A stretch of DNA of 64,000 bases from Ganoderma boninense (taxonomy: Eukaryota; Basidiomycota; Agaricomycetes; Polyporales; Polyporaceae): the NCBI GenBank assembly GCA_002900995.3, contig CM035306.1:2542001-2606000 (forward strand), given 5' to 3'. The notes beneath the pieces are model-generated. The model did not search any database. It was not told the DNA's origin and saw only the letters and a program-made list of their open reading frames with translations. The translations under genes were made by a program, and so were the position numbers. Below are positions 56,831 through 64,000 of this stretch, one piece after another. How positions within the stretch are numbered: position 1 is the stretch's first letter; every line of letters starts with the position of its first letter.

Positions 56831-59800
56831 TCAGGAAGACGATGCTACCCTGGCCTCGAGGCCCTTCTTGATCGCTACATGGCACAGAATATGTCAGCGT
56901 ACGTTTGACAAAGCTTCGTTTCCCATGGCCACGCAAAAAAGGCGCGTCATTCACCTTCGCAAGTCTCGCGCGCGTCGCCAAACAGCATCTTCGTTCCTGG
57001 CATATAGAACATAGGGTTCGGGACGTCGGCTGGAGGACACGAGGTGAGCCAGAATACTTCGACTGACACAGAGGGATCCAAAGCCGTCTCCGCTTCCGCC
57101 GAGGCGCGAGAAACGGTTCGGAGATCGGGGGTGTAGAATGAGACAAAGCACACACCATATCCAGAGGACATTCCCCGCTTCATGACGATCACTTGCTTGC
57201 TCTTCCATGCATGGAGCACGGGCATGCCTGCGATGGGCGAGCCAGCCTCAAGAGCGATCGGGTTGACGGTGTCATTCGCGCCGATGACGAGGGTCACGTC
57301 GGTGTCGCCAAAGTCGTCGTTAATCTCTTCCATCTCCAGCACGACTATGAACAAGAGTTTCCGGAGCGGAACAGCCGATGGTGAGCGCCCCGGTTGCGAG
57401 TGTACGTCTCATGGACAACCGGCACTCACTGTCATACGGAACCGAAGCCTCCGCGAGCAGAACGTTACACTGCCCCGGCATTCTAAGATTTCAAGGGTCA
57501 ATATTGCTGACTTCATTGAACCTGAACAAATCGTGCAATAAGCACCGACCTTCCTGCTACCGGGTGGATCGCAAAACGGACATTGATGCCCTTGCTCCTA
57601 AGCATCCTGACGACGTCCGAAATGGCATACTGAGCCTTAGCAACTGCCATGCCATAGCCAACAACCTGTGAGGGACGAGTTGATATGATATAAGCTTCCC
57701 CGAAGTGGAACGGCCGTCAAGATATCCATACCAAGATCACATTCTCCGAGTTGAGTAGGCTGTCCACCGTATCATCTACGTTCGTCTTGGTTATGGTTCC
57801 CTCAACCTTGTGCTCCGGCTGGTTTGTGGGTGTACTGATTCCGCCAAACAGCACGTTGGTCAACGTCCGATTCATAGCAACGCACTGCCATCTCAATGAG
57901 CGTTCGCTTTGGAACCGGGAAGCTGTCCACCTCTTACCATGATGTAGGACAGGATCGAACCGCTGGTACCGATCAGTGAACCGACAGTGGTGAGGAGGGG
58001 ATTGTCAAGCATAAAGCCTTGACCACGTCAGTCGTCAATGGAAAACACTTTAGGAACGACTCGGTCACCTACCTTCTGCTACCAAGGCGAAGCCAGAGTA
58101 TGCGTTTAATACGGTGATCACGACAGCTACACAGGAATGTCAGATTAGTATCTCGCCGCCTTTGGGACCGCTAGATATTCACTTACGCATGTCAGCTCCT
58201 CCGATCGCAGCCGTGGTAGTGAACCCCTTGATGAAACTCAAGATTGTGTTTGCTCCGAGGAAACCGGCAGCCACAAGGGGCGCGTGAGGTGCCATCGTCA
58301 CGAAAGCTCCCATGGAAGCTATGTTAGTCGCCAGAAGAGTCGAATTGATGACATGCTTGGCAGGGAGAGCAATGGGACGCGAGGACATGCGACCAGCGAG
58401 CTTAAGGAAGGCGACGACTGAACCGGTGAAAGTGATACCACCTTCAAACATAGGGTCGGCTCAGAACTGACATCCATGGCTAACGAGCTCGGAAACGGGC
58501 TTACCGATCAGAACACCGAGGTATGCGGTGACCAAATGAAGTGTTGTAGCATGCGACAGGTCCGCCAGGACGCTGGCAATCGAGGTCATGACAGCAGCGA
58601 GGCCAACTACGGAGTGCAATGCAGCTACCATCTGGGGAAGCTCAATGGCGGTAATGCGGCGACCAATGAGAGTTCCGACGCCACCACCGAGGGCTGCTAC
58701 GGCGGCGAATTGTGCCAGTACTTCGGGAGGGAAGCCGACTGCCGCCAACGAAGCAAGGATACCGGAGCCAACGCCAAGCATTCCAAGTACGTTGCCCTGC
58801 CGTGCGGAGGACTGTGCAGCAAGACTTGAGATAGAGCCTATCCGGGGCAATAGGTTAGCATACATGGCACTCCTGCATGCCGTGGGAGACATACTGATGC
58901 ACAGGACGCTACTGGCAAGGTAACCAGCCTGGACGAGGCCAGACATACCGGCGCTCGCAGCCCACAGGAAACCACCTGTGTAGACAGCGGCTGGAATACC
59001 GTAAAGCCATGCGTACTCCGGAGGATCGGTGTCACCTAAAGCATGAATTTATTGGCCAAAACGTCTTCCGAGGTGATAGCGATTTAACTCACGTTTGAAC
59101 ATATCGAGCATACGTTTGGTGATCACGAAACCACCGGCAACATTGACGCTAGCCAACAGCACTGAAGCAGCACCAAGGGCCTGGGGGATCGTCGCGGGAA
59201 GGTATCCACCACCCATAACGAAGAGACCACCTACACCAACCATACCTACAAAACTATCAACCCACGATACCCATGTGGTAAATCTAGGGCACTCACCCGA
59301 AATTGCGTTCGTTACAGACATCAGGGGCGAGTGCAGAGCAGGCGCGACACCCCAAACAACACGATAGCCAATCAAACCAGCAAGACCGAACGTGAAGAAG
59401 TTGCTCATGAACGCAGGTCCAGTAAGTTTGCCCAACGCCACGACAGACCCCATGCCCGAGGTTACAAGAGCAACCTCACGCGTAGCCTTCTGCCAGGGGG
59501 TCAATGCCTTGGCCTCGGCGGCCACAGCAAGCTTTGCGGCGGTGGGAGGTGCGACTGGTGGGGGAGCGGGCGAGGGGCCGGTGGAATGATGTTACCGTCT
59601 TGCAAAACAATAGCGCCACGGACGACCTCATCTTCAAGATCGATATAAAACCTGCCATTGCCAGGTCCAATCGAAAGCAGGAACTTCGTCACATTGTTGG
59701 AGTAGAGCGTTGAGGACTGTGTCGGGAGGCGGGATGGAAGATCCGTATAACCTGTTTGTATGGAGGGTGGTTAGTGAGTAGTGGTTGGTGCGTCACCCAG

Positions 59801-61346
59801 GTTGACATGCGCACCAATGACAGTGACACCCTTGTGGACGTTGAGCTCTCCGGGCTTAGTGACCGCGCAGTTGCCTCCCGTCTCAGCAGCTAAATCAACG
59901 ATAACGGAGCCTTGCTTCATCGCCGCGACCATCTCTTCAGTGATGAGCTTGGGCGCGGGCCTGCCTGGAATGAGAGCCTTGCTCTGGGGTGAATTGAATG
60001 CACCATAAACCATTCTTGGAGTACGCACCGTGGTGATAACAATGTCGACATCCTTGCACTGTTCCATGAAAAGAGCCATTTCTGCTTCGATGAACTCCTT
60101 AGACATCTCCTTTGCGTAACCTCCCTGGCCTTCGCCGGACTCTTCTATGTTTACTTCTAGAAATTCTGCGCCAAGAGATTGAACCTGTTCACGAGCGGCC
60201 GCACGGGTATCGAAGCCACGAACAATAGCGCCCATTCGTCGAGCCTGGAAGAACATTCAGTACGAGAAAGTATATCTATCTTGTAAACGTACTGTAGCGA
60301 TGGCGGACAATCCAGCGACGCCAGCGCCGATAACCAGAACTTTGCATGGTGGAATCTACTGTAGTGTGAGTAGAGGTGGACGAGTATGCGCGTATGCATT
60401 ACCTTGCTGCAGGGAGATGAAGGGGGTCATTACGTGCACTCATGGTGATCGCCAATCGACTCACCCAGCTGCGGTAACCTGTCCAGTGAAATAACGTCCG
60501 AAATGATTAGCAGCCTCGAGGACTGCCTTGTAGCCAGCAATGTTAGCCATAGAACTGCATCATGTAATTGCGCATGAATCAGTACGTGAAAGCGAGACGA
60601 TAGGCTACCACAGACCTCAACGCGTCAAAGACCTGTGCACGAGAAATCCGGGGTATCATTTCCATCGCGAATGCCGTGGACTTGCGGGTAGCCAACGCCT
60701 CCACGGTAGGTTTGTTTTGGCCGGGGTACAGGAACGAGATCAGAGTGCTCCCCTCCTTCACCAGTTCAGCCTCCTGGCCGAGTGCTGGAGCTCTCACTTT
60801 GAGTAGGATATCGGAACGCGCAAACAGCTCAGCCTTGTCGACGATTGTCGCGCCGGCTGCCTTGTACTGCTCATCGAGGAACTGCGCTTCTAATCCTGCC
60901 GACTTCTCGACAAGGACCTGCCCGAAGCCTTTTTTTGAGGAGCAACGCGGTGTTCTGGGGGGTGAGAGCAACTCGTCGCTCATTGGGGTAGACTTCGAGT
61001 GGGACGCCGACGCTCAGGTTGGAGTACGGAATCCCTGGGGGGGCACGAGGCGATCGCGAAGGTCGGGCGACAAGCTGACCGGGGGAATGAATGGGTGTAC
61101 GCACCTGCCGCTTCCTCGCTCGCACCACTGGCCTTTGTTTGGGAAGAGTTCCGTAGAGCGCTACTAGTATGGAAGGAGCGGTGGGAGCATGAGACTGGCG
61201 GAGAAAGGCTTCTGTGAGGACGGATGGGGGACGGAACAGGCTGCCATGCACTCACTCTGGACACGGGCCTTGGTCGCGGTAGCGCGGATGTACAGGCCCC
61301 TGCAGCGGAACCCCCACGCGCCGACGAGGAGCTTGTCGAACGCCAT
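56831..61346 (-). CDS. NNT: Mitochondrial proton-translocating NAD(P) transhydrogenase (alpha-beta fusion)
   Basis: Inner-membrane enzyme that uses the proton gradient to reduce NADP+ with NADH. ATG at 61346 ([13 protein letters not shown]); after an intron a Ser-rich presequence with the common cleavage context [11 protein letters not shown]. Domain I (alpha): [26 protein letters not shown]-like [20 protein letters not shown], the Rossmann motif [20 protein letters not shown] and [20 protein letters not shown]. Then the alpha TM segments ([19 protein letters not shown]), the beta TM block (58.0-59.0 kb; [20 protein letters not shown]), and domain III (NADP binding): [48 protein letters not shown] and [19 protein letters not shown] at 56831-56833. 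More than a dozen short introns. The fused alpha-beta order matches animal and filamentous-fungal enzymes; baker's yeast lacks it. Confidence 0.95.
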
Positions 61347-61805
61347 GGCTGTCGATGGGCGACAGAGAGCCACACAGAGTGGGCTTTTGGAGGAGTACAA
61401 CGGTGGGCGATGCTCAGCGTCGCGAGGTCGGCTGTGTGCTGTAACCGAGCGATTGGCTGGGAACGTCAGGAAGAGGAGTCACTTGACCGTCGAAGTACTC
61501 CAGAGCTTCGAGCCACACAGCGACCACGCAGTCCAGAGTCATAGGGCCAGCCAGGGGCACTTCCCCCGTCGTCGCCACCGCGTCGCCCGGGGCCATCTCC
61601 CCACACTAGCGCAGCTCCTCTTGGTTGATCCGGACGCGCGTTTACCCCGCGCTCCCCACGTTTGGCACCCACCGCGAGCTTCTTTGCACATCCTTCATAC
61701 GCGCACCCACCGCCCTGTGGCTAGCTGAACGATCCTCTAGTCATGCATACTCGTACATTGGTCCGCAGTCTGAATCCCTCTCGTCGAACTGACTCTCGTT
61801 AATAT
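61347..61805. promoter_or_regulatory. Upstream region of the transhydrogenase
   Basis: 459 bases between the start of the transhydrogenase and the stop of the aldolase, both on the minus strand. Nothing specific recognised. Confidence 0.4.
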
Positions 61806-63050
61806 TTACGACTGGGCCTTCCCACTTAGCTCCCGCTCCATCGCGATCAGCTCCGTCGTATGTGGGTGCCTCCAAAGCGCATCCACGACCTCCGCCTCAA
61901 TTGGGGGCAATGGTCTGCGAGGGTGGCCGCCGTATCCGTACAGTTTCCCCAAAAGGGCCTTGGTTCCCGCGATACCCGTCTTCGCGATCGTGAAGTCCGC
62001 CCGTGCCACGATTCCTTGCAGCCGCTGCGCTTCCGGAAGGGCCGAAAGGTCCACCTTGGTCTTCTCCGAAATCTCGAACAGCTTAGCGACGGTATACTGC
62101 TCGCAGACCGCTCTGTCAGTGAAATGGCAGCATGGCAGACAGTAAAGGACGTACAGGGACAACATTCGCGAGACCGGTGATCGCGCCGTGGCCGTTCACC
62201 ATCGAAGAAGTGAGGATGAAATCGGTATAGCCCCCGAGGACGAGGAAAGGAGCGTGCGGGTTCTTCCGCGGATGTGCTTGAGCGAAGGACGGTTCCGAGA
62301 CGGTCGCGCAAATACGAGTGAGTTTCCCCACGTTGCCACACCTGCGAACATTGACGGTATGCTCCATGCTGGTAAAAACAAGGGACATACGTGAGTTTAA
62401 CTCCAGCCAGGTTGGGAGAGCTCTCCGCCAGCTCCGTAATAAGGTCCGAGTCCAAGTCAATGCCTCCGGCGGCCCCAGGGTCTATTTCCACCACCCGGAG
62501 ACGTTCAGTACGCAATTTTCTCCGCGGAAGTTATAGGCTGCGACTTACAGTTATAGATGATCACGGGTATCGGACTCTCCTCGGCGACCTCCGACCAGAA
62601 TGCTTTGAGAGCCTTGCGGTTGTTGGCAAGCGCACCTGCAAAGTACCCGCTCGCGATGACGATGGTGTAGTCCGCGCCGGCGGCTGCCGCCTCTTTCGAC
62701 AGCTGAATCGTCTCCCGCGTGCTGCCCGCCCCCGTTCCGGCGATGATCGGGACGCCGGCGTAGCCCGCATCGTCCAATGCCTTCCGGGTAAGCTTGATGA
62801 GGGTGGCCCGCTCGTCGTGAGATAGGTGGTGCGCCTCACCCATCGTCCCGCCGAGTAGGGGCTTTACACCCGCCTTCACGAGACGGATGACGTGAGCCGC
62901 CTGGCTCTCGACATCTACCGAAACAATGGTAAAGAAACAAACGGATGCGGAGCAAATAATCAGCGTACCGAGGTCCTCCGAGTCTGCCTTGAAGAAGGTC
63001 GGTAGCGGCGCGTAAATGCCTGGGACGAGAGGGCGGACGACACTGCTCAT
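61806..63050 (-). CDS. DapA/HpcH-type class I aldolase (dihydrodipicolinate synthase family)
   Basis: TIM-barrel lyase of the DHDPS/N-acetylneuraminate lyase superfamily; fungal members include 4-hydroxy-2-oxoglutarate aldolase and the 2-keto-3-deoxy-L-galactonate aldolase of pectin-sugar breakdown. ATG at 63050 (MSSVVRPLVPGIYAPLPTFF). Motifs: GTMGEAHHLSHDERATLI (substrate carboxylate loop), GVPIIAGTGAGSTRETIQLS, PVIIYN-YPGAAGGID with the catalytic Tyr (joined across an intron near 62550), NLAGVKLT with the Schiff-base Lys, and ITGLANVVP. Other introns at about 62920-62970, 62330-62395 and 62110-62165. The end is ...LSGKAQS with TAA at 61806-61808. The length, about 315 residues, is normal. 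Lysine biosynthesis is unlikely because fungi use the aminoadipate route (established); which sugar-acid or hydroxyproline substrate applies is open. Confidence 0.87.
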
Positions 63051-64000
63051 GATGGCGTTAAATCAGATGCCGCAGAGGGGGCGCAGAGGATACAGACGAA
63101 GTTGAGACCTCGCTGCCACCTTTATGGACCATGGTGACATGTCCCCGGACCGAGGAGTCCACGCAGAGCGTACACACCTGACCGACGGGCCGCGGGCCGT
63201 GTGATGATGAATTTGTAGCACCTCATCGAAGTCAGATGGAAACTGCAGTCAATAAGGCGTTTTGGTTGATTGGAGCGGAGCCACCGGGGCAGCAAGACAC
63301 TCTTATCCCGGTCATCCTCGGTCCAACCTTCTCCATCGGAGGCGTGTTTGCTGCGCAATACAATTTTCCAGAAAGAGGGGATCACGGCGTGGTTGACGTT
63401 GTTGCACACCGAAGACTTCCGAGCTACTCCCGGATGACTCCTGCCACGTAGATGAATCGCTAGAACGCCTGCGAAATGTATTATCAATCAGCCACAGACC
63501 AGGTTCAGACGTCATTCTAGGCCGATGACACCTCCCGGAAGTCCTTCTGTTGCACGAGAACATGTCACGCGTGGCCCCTCGATACAGCCAGATAAGCATA
63601 ATGAACGGAGGAAAGCGAGCATGGGAGGAGGTGAGACACACCGTGGTCAGGAGCGAGCTCTTCGCCGAACTTCACAATACACGTGGGCGCCGGGGATTCT
63701 GACGAACCCAGGAAATGTCAAGGACGGCGGAATGAATGAATGAATAGTCACTCCAAGGGCTACCTGCGAGTGGGATCGAGGACAGAGCAGTCAGCAGAAA
63801 ATCATCGTCGCATCCTACGCTGCAGCGAGGACACTCCGCCGGCCATCCATAATAGTAAAGTCTAAAATATACGGTTTGAAAGGTCGGACCCTCTCATTAC
63901 GAGCAAGAAGACACATTGGTCGCGGAACTGTAGCAGGACAGTTCTAATGACGATGGCACCAATGATGCGATCATCACGACCACGTTGGAAGTAGCGAAAG
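63051..64000. other. Upstream of the aldolase; no gene recognised to the window edge
   Basis: 950 bases. ORFs on both strands (for example 63122-63487, -) have no motif. A neighbouring gene may start beyond the window. Confidence 0.4.

Noticed and set aside
1..64000. CRISPR array, rRNA or prokaryotic operon
   Set aside because: No regularly spaced repeats and no rRNA segments seen; intron-rich eukaryotic genes throughout.

Overview
The window is nuclear DNA of a filamentous basidiomycete, most likely an Agaricomycete and possibly a polypore. The signs are dense intron-rich genes on both strands, mostly 50-70 nt introns with GT...CTRAY...AG signals, GC-rich third codon positions, CT-rich tracts before start codons, and a classical fungal gene set (1,3-beta-glucan synthase, Yck-type casein kinase, GID4, SAM37). 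No rRNA, tRNA or CRISPR array was recognised. All gene spans below run from start codon to stop codon and include introns; exon joins were made by eye from splice signals and reading frame.

Layout. 1-105: possible tail of a gene cut by the window edge. 0.7-4.5 kb (-): mitochondrial i-AAA protease YME1, divergent from a DUF726/Mil1-like hydrolase (+, 5.1-6.9 kb). 7.2-8.4 kb (-): small LEA_2-type membrane protein. 8.9-10.5 kb (-): Zip3/RNF212-like RING protein, divergent from a very long JmjC protein (+, 11.1-17.3 kb). 17.9-20.2 kb (-): casein kinase I. 20.9-22.5 kb (-): GID4. 22.5-24.7 kb: the longest stretch without a recognisable gene. 24.7-27.6 kb (-): 14-TM MFS transporter. 28.1-28.9 kb (-): decayed coding-like sequence. 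29.4-30.5 kb (+): Ran GTPase. 31.3-33.0 kb (+): PTC7 phosphatase. 33.9-40.1 kb (+): FKS1. 40.7-43.1 kb (+): GAA1. 43.2-44.9 kb (-): TAF7, divergent from SAM37 (+, 45.1-46.6 kb). 46.9-49.2 kb (+): OTU1. 49.5-52.4 kb (+): AP endonuclease. 53.7-55.5 kb (+): nucleotide-sugar transporter. 56.8-61.3 kb (-): mitochondrial nicotinamide nucleotide transhydrogenase. 61.8-63.1 kb (-): DapA-family aldolase.

Functionally this is a housekeeping region, not a cluster. It covers mitochondrial quality control and import (YME1, SAM37, PTC7, transhydrogenase), the cell surface and secretory pathway (FKS1, GAA1, nucleotide-sugar transporter, casein kinase I), ubiquitin systems (GID4, OTU1, RING protein), chromatin and transcription (JmjC, TAF7), nuclear transport (Ran) and DNA repair (AP endonuclease).

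The most striking observation is an 897-bp element (47827-48723) with 15-bp terminal inverted repeats and a TA target-site duplication, sitting inside a coding exon of OTU1. It separates the catalytic cysteine from the catalytic histidine and the zinc finger. Other points of interest are a two-start AP endonuclease with a mitochondrial-type leader, a frame-preserving 342-nt optional intron in FKS1, a relic ORF frameshifted by an 11-bp tandem duplication, and a JmjC protein with an enormous disordered RS-rich tail.
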